Origin: an uncultured Clostridium sp.
Lineage (GTDB): Bacteria > Bacillota > Clostridia > Lachnospirales > Lachnospiraceae
Assembly: GCA_958349075.1 (NCBI GenBank)
Contig: CATWBR010000036.1
Span: 1-16,367 of the forward strand
Direction of reading: 5' to 3'
Length of the DNA: 16,367 nucleotides
The position numbers and the translations under genes were made by a program. Of this stretch, positions 6,861-14,157 are shown piece after piece. The notes under the pieces were generated by a model. The model saw only the letters and a list, made by a program, of their open reading frames with translations. It was not told the origin of the DNA and made no database searches. Every line of letters starts with the position of its first letter. Position 1 is the first letter of the stretch.

Positions 6861-6901
6861 GCGGGGAGGACCGGATAAACGGTCTGTCCCCGCATTTTTT
6901 G
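6861..6901 (+). terminator. Intrinsic terminator of deoB-deoC
   Basis: GCGGGGA (6861-6867) pairs with TCCCCGC (6887-6893), and an inner GACCG pairs with CGGTC across a small asymmetric bulge, with loop GATAAA. ATTTTTTG follows immediately. The GC-rich stem and six-T run make this a strong terminator, which separates deoC from the ykvI-cdd-pdp unit. Confidence 0.9.
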
Positions 6902-6949
6902 CAGAAGTTTCCTGACGAGGCGAGTGACGGAATCGGGCGCAAAAAATGC
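6892..6949. repeat. Inverted repeat pair spanning the deoC terminator U-tract
   Basis: GCATTTTTTGC (6892-6902) is an exact reverse complement of GCAAAAAATGC (6939-6949), 36 bases downstream. The left arm includes the T-run of the deoC terminator; the right arm ends next to the -35 box of the following promoter. The segment between (CCTGACGAGGCGAGTGACGG at its centre) looks unlike coding sequence and may belong to a dispersed intergenic element. Confidence 0.6.
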
Positions 6950-6978
6950 TTGCCTTACAGGCTGTTTAAACGTATCAT
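6950..6978 (+). promoter_or_regulatory. Promoter of the ykvI-cdd-pdp unit
   Basis: TTGCCT (6950-6955, 4 of 6) and TATCAT (6973-6978, 5 of 6) are spaced by 17 bases. Overlapping CATAAT (6976-6981) is an alternative -10. The start codon is about 27 bases beyond the expected start site. Confidence 0.6.
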
Positions 6979-7011
6979 AATATTAGATATGTTAATTTAG
7001 GGGAAGATATT

Positions 7012-8172
7012 ATGGATAAGATAGGAACCCGGCAGATTTGCGCCACGTTTATGGGCTGCTTTCTCGGAGCGGGATTTGTCTCGGGACAGGAGTTATGGCA
7101 GTATTTCGGCTGCTTTGGAATACAGGGAATCGCCGGTCTGTTTGCGGCATGCTTTATATTGACGTCGTTGGGAATCATACTGCTTTTGACGGCCGGGATG
7201 AGCGGGACGGGGGAGATGGACCGGGTGGTGATGCCGGCGGAACTTCCGTGGCTGCGCACGGCGATCGGGGCGGTACAGATTACCTTTATGTTTGGAATTT
7301 ATACGGTTATGGCTTCCGGAGCCGGTACCCTGATTGAGAACCTGACCGGCAGCCATACGGCCAGAATCGTGGGAAGCGCCGTGTTCTGTGCGCTTGTGAC
7401 CGCCGTGTCGCTCGGCGGAGTGGAGGCGGTGGTGAAGACCTTCGGCCGCGTAGTCCCGATCCTGGTGACTCTGACAATTGTCACGGCCCTGATCGTAATC
7501 ATGAAGAATGGGATTGGCCGGATAGCTGTATCGCCAAAGGCCGCATCCAATCCGCTACTGGGAAGCTGGGGAATCGCCGCCGCCAATTTTACCTCTTATA
7601 ATTTTTTCTGTGCCATCGGAGCGCTTGCGCCCCTCGGCCTGGCAAACGAATCTAAGAAACCTGCAATCCGCGGTGTGATTGCAGGAGGCGTTCTCCTGTT
7701 TATCATCGGTCTCTGCCTGGTTTTTGCCATGCATTCGGGAAGTGCGGCGACGGAGACGGAGCTGCCGATCCTGACACTGGCAAAGATGGTTCACCCCGTT
7801 TTTTCATGGATTTGTGCTATATTTCTTCTGGGAGCCATGTTTGGAGCGGCAATGTCGGTTTTTACCCCGGTTCCACGGTATTTCTGCCGGTTTGCCCGTA
7901 TAGAGAGGCACAAAAAGGTGTTTTCTTCTCTTCTGGGAGTTGCAGCCTGGGCGGCGAGCCAGTTGGGATTCGGCAGCCTGATCGGTGTACTGTACCCGAT
8001 CTACGGATATATTGCATTTGCAGTCATTGCACTGCTGGTTATTAATTTTATAAGGTGGAGGAAGAAAGATGGCGGAGAAACGGACAATACGGAAAATACA
8101 GGCCGGGAACGGCAAACCTCAGGAGAAACTTACAAAAGAGGCGATAAAGGCTCTTCTCGATGCGGCCTTTGA
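7012..8172 (+). CDS. YkvI-family integral membrane protein (putative transporter)
   Basis: This 386-residue protein has about 10 hydrophobic segments spread across residues 8-345, in an APC/LeuT-like layout. The first helix contains GAGFVSGQE (19-27), the glycine-rich signature I associate with the YkvI family, where an unwound helix 1 would bind substrate. A GGVEAVVKTFGR loop and the GAMFGAAMSVFTPVPRY segment are further conserved-looking regions. The function of YkvI proteins is not established. Here the gene lies directly before cdd and pdp, so nucleoside or nucleobase transport is a reasonable but unproven guess. AGGGGAA lies about 7 bases before the ATG. The last roughly 34 residues form a hydrophilic tail (KKDGGETDNTENTGRER) encoded in another frame across the first 104 bases of cdd, which is unusual. 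Confidence 0.82.
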   Translation: MDKIGTRQICATFMGCFLGAGFVSGQELWQYFGCFGIQGIAGLFAACFILTSLGIILLLTAGMSGTGEMDRVVMPAELPWLRTAIGAVQITFMFGIYTVMASGAGTLIENLTGSHTARIVGSAVFCALVTAVSLGGVEAVVKTFGRVVPILVTLTIVTALIVIMKNGIGRIAVSPKAASNPLLGSWGIAAANFTSYNFFCAIGALAPLGLANESKKPAIRGVIAGGVLLFIIGLCLVFAMHSGSAATETELPILTLAKMVHPVFSWICAIFLLGAMFGAAMSVFTPVPRYFCRFARIERHKKVFSSLLGVAAWAASQLGFGSLIGVLYPIYGYIAFAVIALLVINFIRWRKKDGGETDNTENTGRERQTSGETYKRGDKGSSRCGL

Positions 8173-8548
8173 AAGGCTCCCCTCTGCCTATGCGCCCTAT
8201 TCCCATTTTCATGTGGCGGCCGCCCTTCTTTGCATGGACGGAACGGTTTATACGGGCGTCAATGTTGAGAATGCCTCCTATCCCGCGACGAACTGTGCGG
8301 AACGCACGGCATTTTTTAAAGCGGTCAGCGAGGGGCGGCGGGAGTTCAGGGCGATTGCGATATGCGGAGGAAAAGACGGGAAGACGGAACAGTACTGTGC
8401 GCCGTGCGGAATCTGCCGTCAGGTGATGAGGGAATTTTGCCGTCCGTCCGATTTCCTGGTGATTGTGGCGAGAGCGTCGGACGATTACAGAACCTATACG
8501 CTGGAAGAACTTCTGCCCGAAAGCTTTGGGCCTGAGAATCTGGTGTAA
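8069..8548 (+). CDS. cdd: Cytidine deaminase
   Basis: This 159-residue enzyme hydrolytically deaminates cytidine and deoxycytidine to uridine and deoxyuridine, and acts as a small cytosolic homotetramer. The zinc site is complete: C76 in TNCAERTA with catalytic E78, and C113/C116 in CAPCGICRQ. Substrate-binding N65/E67 lie in NVENASYP, and YAPYSHFHV (41-49) is the usual entry motif. It is about 25 residues longer than the typical 130-136. The extra sequence is a basic N-terminal stretch encoded within the overlap with ykvI. I kept the ATG at 8069 because GGAGGAAG lies just upstream and no other canonical start occurs before the conserved helix. pdp starts 31 bases after the stop. Confidence 0.95.
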   Translation: MAEKRTIRKIQAGNGKPQEKLTKEAIKALLDAAFERLPSAYAPYSHFHVAAALLCMDGTVYTGVNVENASYPATNCAERTAFFKAVSEGRREFRAIAICGGKDGKTEQYCAPCGICRQVMREFCRPSDFLVIVARASDDYRTYTLEELLPESFGPENLV

Positions 8549-8579
8549 TGTTCAAAATGAAAGAGAGGTAAGCCGGCTT

Positions 8580-9899
8580 ATGAGAATGTATGATCTGATT
8601 GAAAAAAAGAAAAGGAATGAGAAGCTTGACCGGGAGGAGATCCGGTTCATGGTTCAGGGATTCGTAAACGGTGAGATTCCGGATTACCAGATGGCGGCCA
8701 TGCTGATGGCGATCTGCTTTAATGGGATGGACGATGAGGAGACGACGCGTCTGACACTTGAGATGGCCCATTCCGGAGATATGGTGGATCTTTCACCGAT
8801 AGAAGGATTTAAAGCGGATAAACACAGCACCGGAGGCGTGGGAGATAAGACTACCCTGATTGTCGGCCCGATTGTGGCATCGCTCGGAGTGAAGGTTGCG
8901 AAGATGTCGGGCCGGGGGCTTGGGCATACGGGAGGCACCATTGATAAGCTGGAGGCGATCCCGGGATTTAAGACCTCCATACCAATCGAAACATTTTTCG
9001 AGATTGTGAAGAAAACAGGGATTGCAGTGGTGGGGCAGAGCGGCAACCTGGTTCCGGCAGATAAAAAGATTTATGCGCTGCGCGATGTAACGGCAACCGT
9101 GGACAGCATACCGCTGATTGCATCCTCCATCATGAGCAAGAAACTGGCGGCCGGGAGCAATGGGATTGTCCTGGACGTCAAGACGGGAAGCGGGGCATTC
9201 ATGAAGACGCTTTACGACTCCGTCACGCTCGCAGAGAAGATGGTGGCGATTGGCAATGGAGCCGGCCGCTCCTGTTCGGCCCTGATCACGGACATGGATG
9301 TGCCGCTTGGTTTTGCTATCGGCAATTCACTGGAAGTGATTGAAGCGATAGACACGCTGAGAGGAAAAGGACCGGAGGATCTGCGGGAAGTCTGCCTCAG
9401 GCTGGCAGCCGAGATGCTGCATACCGCAGGCCGGGGAGATGCCGGGGTATGCTATCGGATGGCGGAACAGGCGCTGGAGGACGGAAGCGCTTTTGAAACA
9501 TTTAAAAAGATGGTCAAGGCACAGGGCGGCGACGTCTCCTTCATCGATCATCCGGAACAGTTTGAGAAGGCGCCGTATGGCAGGACTGTGGAGGCGCCGG
9601 AAGAAGGATACGTCTCCCACATGGATACGGAAGGGTGCGGAACCGCCTCGGTACTTCTGAAAGCCGGAAGGAGCACCAAAGAGGATGTGATCGACAATGC
9701 GGCCGGAATCATTCTTTATAAAAAATATGGTGATTATGTAAAAAAGGGGGAACCGCTTGCAACGTTGTATGCTTCTGAGGAGAGCCTGTTCGGCCCTGCC
9801 AAGGCAAAAATTATTTCCTCCTACCAATTCTCGGACGCTAGGCCGCAGGCTAAAAAACTGGTGTATGCGAGAGTCTCGAAAGACGGAGTGGAACGATAA
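8580..9899 (+). CDS. pdp: Pyrimidine-nucleoside phosphorylase
   Basis: This 439-residue enzyme phosphorolyses uridine, deoxyuridine and thymidine to the base and (deoxy)ribose 1-phosphate, supplying DeoB. It belongs to the nucleoside phosphorylase II family. An N-terminal all-helical domain includes the MRMYDLIEKKK start typical of Firmicute Pdp. KHSTGGVGDK (81-90) binds phosphate, and SGRGLGHTGGTIDKLE (110-125) is the family signature. R168, S183 and K187 correspond to the pyrimidine-binding residues of thymidine phosphorylase. A C-terminal beta-rich domain completes the fold. Overall length fits Bacillus Pdp (433). GAGAGG lies about 11 bases before the ATG; the in-frame ATG at 8586 is a close alternative. 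No clear terminator follows, and 9900-10002 shows no further gene. Confidence 0.95.
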   Translation: MRMYDLIEKKKRNEKLDREEIRFMVQGFVNGEIPDYQMAAMLMAICFNGMDDEETTRLTLEMAHSGDMVDLSPIEGFKADKHSTGGVGDKTTLIVGPIVASLGVKVAKMSGRGLGHTGGTIDKLEAIPGFKTSIPIETFFEIVKKTGIAVVGQSGNLVPADKKIYALRDVTATVDSIPLIASSIMSKKLAAGSNGIVLDVKTGSGAFMKTLYDSVTLAEKMVAIGNGAGRSCSALITDMDVPLGFAIGNSLEVIEAIDTLRGKGPEDLREVCLRLAAEMLHTAGRGDAGVCYRMAEQALEDGSAFETFKKMVKAQGGDVSFIDHPEQFEKAPYGRTVEAPEEGYVSHMDTEGCGTASVLLKAGRSTKEDVIDNAAGIILYKKYGDYVKKGEPLATLYASEESLFGPAKAKIISSYQFSDARPQAKKLVYARVSKDGVER

Positions 9900-10002
9900 A
9901 ATAACCGGATTTCAGATTTATTATTTAAACGGAAGACACTGGAAATAAAGGGCGGAAGATGAAAAACAAGAAAACCTTAAGATTAGGGCCAGTAAATGGA
10001 AC

Positions 10003-10031
10003 TTGAAAAACACAGGGAACTGGTGTATAAT
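10003..10031 (+). promoter_or_regulatory. Strong sigma-A promoter for the 6S-like RNA
   Basis: TTGAAA (10003-10008, 5 of 6) and a perfect TATAAT (10026-10031) are separated by 17 bases, the best promoter in the window. No ribosome binding site or open reading frame follows closely. It fits an abundant stable RNA starting near 10038. Confidence 0.85.
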
Positions 10032-10037
10032 AACGGT

Positions 10038-10310
10038 ATCAAAAGATGAAAAGCTTAACAGATAAAGCTTTCCGTCCCAATGAATAAGAGCATTTGTAAC
10101 TCCTGGGATGCTCGACAACTCTTACTTTTTTTGAACCTACATCGGACATAACGGGATTCCAATATTTTTAAGCGGATGTCAGGCCTCCTATGAGTGGAAG
10201 GCAGAAGCCTAAGTGAGGTTGCCCACCTAGCAGAGCTAGGCGTCAATACTGTAAGAGCCGGCATTTTGGGGTTACAAACGATAAAAAGCAGCGAGCAATC
10301 GCTGCTTTTA
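10038..10310 (+). ncRNA. Stable structured noncoding RNA, 6S (SsrS)-like candidate
   Basis: This transcription unit of about 270 nt has its own strong promoter and terminator and no credible ORF. A local hairpin AAAGCTT/AAGCTTT lies near the 5' end. The body is closed by TTTGTAACTCC (10093-10103) with GGGGTTACAAA (10268-10278), 11 pairs with one wobble. Stacked inside are ATGC/GCAT (10108-10111, 10261-10264) and CTCTTAC/GTAAGAG (10119-10125, 10251-10257). The interior holds a T-rich single strand, a CCTACATC/GATGT-AGG arm, an AGGC-AGAA-GCCT hairpin, and CCTAGC-AGA-GCTAGG (10226-10240) on the 3' side. A 186-nt rod with an open centre and a small 3'-side hairpin is what 6S RNA looks like; 6S binds sigma-A RNA polymerase in stationary phase. 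The family name is inferred from shape, size and gene layout, not from a database match. Confidence 0.7.
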
Positions 10311-10314
10311 CTTT
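10283..10314 (+). terminator. Intrinsic terminator with GCAA tetraloop
   Basis: AAAAGCAGCGA (10284-10294) pairs perfectly with TCGCTGCTTTT (10299-10309) around a GCAA tetraloop, and the T-run continues as TTTTACTTTT. It is an 11-bp stem with no mismatch. It ends the small RNA and isolates it from the permease gene. Confidence 0.93.
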
Positions 10315-10390
10315 TCCTGCCGATGAAAATCATGGAGCATGATTTTGCCCGTTGTTTACTTTTTGTTAAGAAATCTTTACATGATATTAC

Positions 10391-10420
10391 TTGCCAAATA
10401 TGGAGGACTTCCTGTATACT
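10391..10420 (+). promoter_or_regulatory. Promoter of the permease-spoIID-like unit
   Basis: TTGCCA (10391-10396, 5 of 6) and TATACT (10415-10420, 5 of 6) are separated by 18 bases. The start codon follows about 25 bases after the expected start site. This places the permease gene in a unit separate from the small RNA. Confidence 0.65.
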
Positions 10421-10451
10421 GGTGGTGAATAAATACGGACGAGGGAATAAC

Positions 10452-11696
10452 ATGAAAAATAATGAATTTAAGCGTTACCTTTACACCGGTCTTACGGCGG
10501 TTACCGTGATTGCGATCTGCATCGTGTTCTGGTACTGTATCCAGTACTGGGATCAGTTGGCAAAGGTTATACATCTGATTATCGGAATTGTCGCACCAAT
10601 TATTTACGGTGCGGTGCTTGCCTATCTTACAACCCCGATTTACAACCGGGTGACAAATGCCGTTAAGCTGAAACTTCTGAAGGTGTGGAAGGAGGAGAAG
10701 CATGTGACGGGCATCGCAAAGGCAGTCGGGACGGCGGCCAGCGTGTCACTTGTCCTGGTAGTTGTGGCAGGGCTGTTCCAGATGCTGATTCCCCAGATGC
10801 TTGAGAGCCTTGCGGGTATCAGGGATTCGTTCCCGACCTATCTGCAGAACCTATATTCCTGGATACGCCAGGTCCTGGCCGACAATCCGGATATTGAAGA
10901 GATGGTGCTCAGCAACCTGCAGAACGGGGTACAGATGGCGGAAAGCTGGCTTGAACAGTCCTTTACCAATATTGACATGACGAGGCTTGGCGAATTCCTG
11001 ACGGGCGTCTCCAGCAGCGTCCTGAGCCTTCTGGTGTTTGTTAAGAACTGGCTCATCGGTCTGATTGTCATGGTCTATCTTTTGAACATCAAGGATACCC
11101 TGGCAGCTCAGGGCAAAAAGATTATCTATGGCTGCCTCAACCTCAAGTGGGCAAACAGCGTGGTGGAGGAGCTCCGCTTTGTGAACAAGATGTTCGGCGG
11201 ATTCATCATCGGAAAGCTGGTGGATTCCCTGATCATCGGTATCATCTGTTTTATCGGAACATCGCTTATGAAGATGCCGTTTACCCTGTTGATCAGCGTC
11301 ATTATCGGAGTGACGAACATCATTCCGTTCTTCGGTCCGTTCATCGGGGCGATACCGACCGGTTTCCTGGTACTGCTTGTAAGTCCGGTCAAATGTATTT
11401 ATTTTCTTATATTTATCCTGCTTCTCCAGCAGTTTGACGGTAACATCCTGGGACCGAAAATTCTTGGTGATTCAACGGGGCTTTCCAGTTTCTGGGTCCT
11501 GTTTTCCATTTTGCTGTTCGGAGGGCTTTTCGGGTTTGTCGGAATGATTATTGCGGTTCCGGCATTCGCGGTAATCTATGATCTGATTGCCAGGGCGGTC
11601 CATTTTTCACTCAGGAATAAGAACCTGTCCATGGCGACGGAAGATTACAGGGATTTGGATCATATTGACGAAAAAAACGGTAAGTTCATTAAATAA
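10452..11696 (+). CDS. AI-2E family transporter (permease-like membrane protein)
   Basis: This 414-residue inner-membrane protein belongs to the AI-2E/PerM/TqsA family. Two or three hydrophobic segments occupy the N-terminal 100 residues. A long amphipathic non-membrane stretch follows (about 110-190), then four or five spans. The family hallmark is VTNIIPFFGPFIGAIPTGF, followed by DGNILGPKILGDSTGLSSFW near the C-terminal third. Members have been linked to quorum-signal export or ion antiport, but for most, including this one, the substrate is unknown. I chose the ATG at 10452 because GAGGGA lies 5-6 bases upstream and the first hydrophobic segment then begins at about residue 10. An upstream in-frame extension would run through the small RNA and its terminator. 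The next gene starts 69 bases later with no terminator between, so co-transcription is likely. Confidence 0.92.
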   Translation: MKNNEFKRYLYTGLTAVTVIAICIVFWYCIQYWDQLAKVIHLIIGIVAPIIYGAVLAYLTTPIYNRVTNAVKLKLLKVWKEEKHVTGIAKAVGTAASVSLVLVVVAGLFQMLIPQMLESLAGIRDSFPTYLQNLYSWIRQVLADNPDIEEMVLSNLQNGVQMAESWLEQSFTNIDMTRLGEFLTGVSSSVLSLLVFVKNWLIGLIVMVYLLNIKDTLAAQGKKIIYGCLNLKWANSVVEELRFVNKMFGGFIIGKLVDSLIIGIICFIGTSLMKMPFTLLISVIIGVTNIIPFFGPFIGAIPTGFLVLLVSPVKCIYFLIFILLLQQFDGNILGPKILGDSTGLSSFWVLFSILLFGGLFGFVGMIIAVPAFAVIYDLIARAVHFSLRNKNLSMATEDYRDLDHIDEKNGKFIK

Positions 11697-11765
11697 CAAC
11701 GAAAAGCGCTTTGCGGACTTTTCGCTGCCAATTAATAATGAGGCGCTGTCCGGGAAAGGATTTTT

Positions 11766-14024
11766 ATGAGATCAAAGAAGATGGTTTACTGGGCTTTCCT
11801 GATTCCGGCAGTTGTGATAGTCCTGATTATCATAATTGTCAAACTCGATACAGCAGATAATTACATTTCCCGCGCCATGGCATCCAAAGCCATGGCGCTC
11901 GCGCTGACGGACAAAGACGGCTGCCTGTCCTCCCAGAAGGAGAACGGCTCCCATCTTCCCGCAAGGATGCAGGAGGACTGGTCGGCGAAATACATCGATT
12001 ACCTGCTGGAACAAGGGTTGATTGAGGAGGGGACCGTAACGGAGGATGACTACGCCTCCTCAGCTCTTACATATGGGGAAGCGGCATTCGCGGCGGAACA
12101 GGTGTCAAAGGGGCTGTCACAGGCTCTGGGTGTTTCCAGGAAGAAGTATAACAAGCCGATGCCGAAGGAGGCGTGGTGGCTCTTTTATCCGTCGTTCCTG
12201 AAAGCGGCCGACAGGGAGCAGGAGGTTAAGGAAGTGGATCTCCTGCTTTACGGAACTCCTGACAATGTAAAGGAGGCGGCGCCCTGGACCGCATACACGA
12301 GCGAGGGCATCATGGGATTTGAAGGACTCTCCATGGATTCCTACATTGACCGTGAGATACGTGTCCTGGCCAGAAACGGCGAGATGATACACCTTTCCGA
12401 AGAGGTATCGGAGGATGTCGTGTACAGGAATGTGTGGCTGGCGGCGGGTGAACGGGATAAGATGAATCTCTACATAGGCACCATTGTCCGGGAATTTCCA
12501 CTGGCTAAGGAGGTGGAAGAGCAGGAGAGCGGCGTGCTGGCGGATATCTCCCTGAGCAGGGGAAAGATTAAAAAGCTGTCTTTGAAAACGGACACGATCG
12601 AGGGGAAGGTTCTGGCGGTCCGCGATGATACGATTGAGATTGAAGGATACGGAGAGGTGCGCCTCGATAAAGACTTCAAGGTATATAAGACATACGGAGT
12701 GGTAAAGGAACAGAGGAAAAAAGATATTCTGGTAGGATATAATCTGGAGAAATTCGTGGTGGCCGATAAGAAGATCTGCGCGGCCCTGCTGGTGAAGAGC
12801 TTCTCGGCAAAGAACATCCGGGTTCTTATCATGGATAAGGGATTTTCCTCGATTTTCCACGAACAGGTAATTTTGAAGGCCGATACGCCGCTGACGGTGG
12901 AGTACGGCGATACTACGGAACGGATTGAGGCGGGCAGTGAACTGGTCATCAAAAAGGATGACGAACGTCTGACTAAGGGCAGGATCACGGTAGAGCCGGA
13001 GGATCGGCAGAAGGGGATAAAAGTGCTGAGCGTCAGCAGGCAGCAGGGGACGCCGGAATATTTCGGCTGTTTTGAAATCAGCCGTGAATCGAAAGGACTC
13101 CTGCTTCTCAACGAGGTCGATGTGGAGGATTACCTGACCAGGGTGGTGCCGAGTGAGATGCCTTCCTCCTATGAGGTTGAGGCGCTGAAGGCCCAGGCCG
13201 TCTGCGCCAGGACTTATGCCTACCGGCAGATTCAGGCCAATGCCTACAGCCAGTACGGCGCCCATGTGGACGACAGCACCAATTATCAGGTATATAACAA
13301 TATTGAATCCAACGAGAGAACCGATCTGGCCGTCAAGGAGACGGACGGCGAGATGGTATTTTACGGGGATACCCCGGCGGAGACCTATTATTTCTCCACC
13401 TCCTGCGGTTATTCCACCGACGGTACGATCTGGGGAGCCGATATAAAGGATGTTCCTTACCTGAAGGGAATTCCCTTAACCGAGGACGGCAGCATGGATG
13501 ACCTGACGACAAACGAAGCTTTCGTGCCGTTTATACAGGGACAGGGGACAAAGAATTACGACTCCGGATATTCGATGTACCGCTGGTCTACGACGGTTAC
13601 CAACAAGAAACTGGCCGAGAAGATAGATGGTATCGGCACGATTCAGGCGCTCTTTGTGACCGAGCGTGGCACGGGCGGAATTGCAAAAACCGTGAAGGTG
13701 GTCGGAAGCGACGGGGAAAAAGTCCTGAAGGGCCAGACCCAAATCCGGAACACACTGGGTGCACCGGAACTTGTTTATAAGAAAAATGACGGTTCCACAA
13801 TGACGGACTGGTCGTCCCTGCCGAGTGCCTTTATTGCGGTGGATGAGACGGCGAGGGACGAGGAGAAGGGCACCAGGACCTTTACGATCTGGGGCGGCGG
13901 CTACGGCCACGGCGTCGGGATGAGCCAGAACGGCGCCCAGCAGATGGCAAAGGAAGGAAAGACATACAAAGACATTCTGTCCTTTTTCTACAGCGGAATC
14001 GAGGTCAGGGAACTTACTGAGTAA
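11766..14024 (+). CDS. SpoIID/LytB-domain protein, large membrane-anchored form
   Basis: This 752-residue protein has a single N-terminal membrane anchor (residues 8-26) and a long extracytoplasmic part. Residues 70-117 (WSAKYIDYLLEQGLIEE, then LTYGEAAFAAEQ) resemble half of an S-layer-homology repeat. A beta-rich region of unknown role spans about 120-430. The SpoIID/LytB domain fills the C-terminal third. VVPSEMP (460-466) carries E464, the equivalent of the catalytic glutamate of SpoIID lytic transglycosylase. It is followed by EALKAQAVCARTYAY, then FSTSCGYST with C547, and GGGYGHGVGMSQNGAQ near 709-724. SpoIID trims denuded peptidoglycan during engulfment; LytB modulates amidases. This protein is twice the usual size, so it is probably a cell-wall enzyme or modifier rather than SpoIID itself. 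AAAGGA lies 6 bases before the ATG. Confidence 0.9.
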   Translation: MRSKKMVYWAFLIPAVVIVLIIIIVKLDTADNYISRAMASKAMALALTDKDGCLSSQKENGSHLPARMQEDWSAKYIDYLLEQGLIEEGTVTEDDYASSALTYGEAAFAAEQVSKGLSQALGVSRKKYNKPMPKEAWWLFYPSFLKAADREQEVKEVDLLLYGTPDNVKEAAPWTAYTSEGIMGFEGLSMDSYIDREIRVLARNGEMIHLSEEVSEDVVYRNVWLAAGERDKMNLYIGTIVREFPLAKEVEEQESGVLADISLSRGKIKKLSLKTDTIEGKVLAVRDDTIEIEGYGEVRLDKDFKVYKTYGVVKEQRKKDILVGYNLEKFVVADKKICAALLVKSFSAKNIRVLIMDKGFSSIFHEQVILKADTPLTVEYGDTTERIEAGSELVIKKDDERLTKGRITVEPEDRQKGIKVLSVSRQQGTPEYFGCFEISRESKGLLLLNEVDVEDYLTRVVPSEMPSSYEVEALKAQAVCARTYAYRQIQANAYSQYGAHVDDSTNYQVYNNIESNERTDLAVKETDGEMVFYGDTPAETYYFSTSCGYSTDGTIWGADIKDVPYLKGIPLTEDGSMDDLTTNEAFVPFIQGQGTKNYDSGYSMYRWSTTVTNKKLAEKIDGIGTIQALFVTERGTGGIAKTVKVVGSDGEKVLKGQTQIRNTLGAPELVYKKNDGSTMTDWSSLPSAFIAVDETARDEEKGTRTFTIWGGGYGHGVGMSQNGAQQMAKEGKTYKDILSFFYSGIEVRELTE

Positions 14025-14091
14025 AACAGCGGGGACACTGATATAGGGCAAGATAGATCATGTTACAAAAACACAGGAAAAACAGGCAGTA

Positions 14092-14144
14092 GAAAAGGGA
14101 ACCCCCGTTCATAGGAATGATATGAAACGGCGGTTCCCTTTTTC
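14092..14144. terminator. Bidirectional terminator between convergent units
   Basis: AAAAGGGAACC (14093-14103) pairs perfectly with GGTTCCCTTTT (14132-14142). The stem continues with GTTCAT opposite ATGAAAC. The A-run and T-run on opposite arms allow it to end both the SpoIID-like gene (plus) and the acetamidase-family gene (minus), whose stop is 14 bases away. Confidence 0.9.
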
Positions 14145-14157
14145 GGCAGCACAGTAT

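Noticed and set aside
10194..10451. N-terminal extension of the AI-2E-family protein
   Set aside because: The extension runs through the small RNA, its terminator and the permease promoter; the ATG at 10452 has a good ribosome binding site.
12117..13265. 382-codon minus-strand open frame opposite the SpoIID-like gene
   Set aside because: It is a shadow frame. The plus-strand frame carries clear SpoIID motifs, while this one has no recognisable domain or ribosome binding site.
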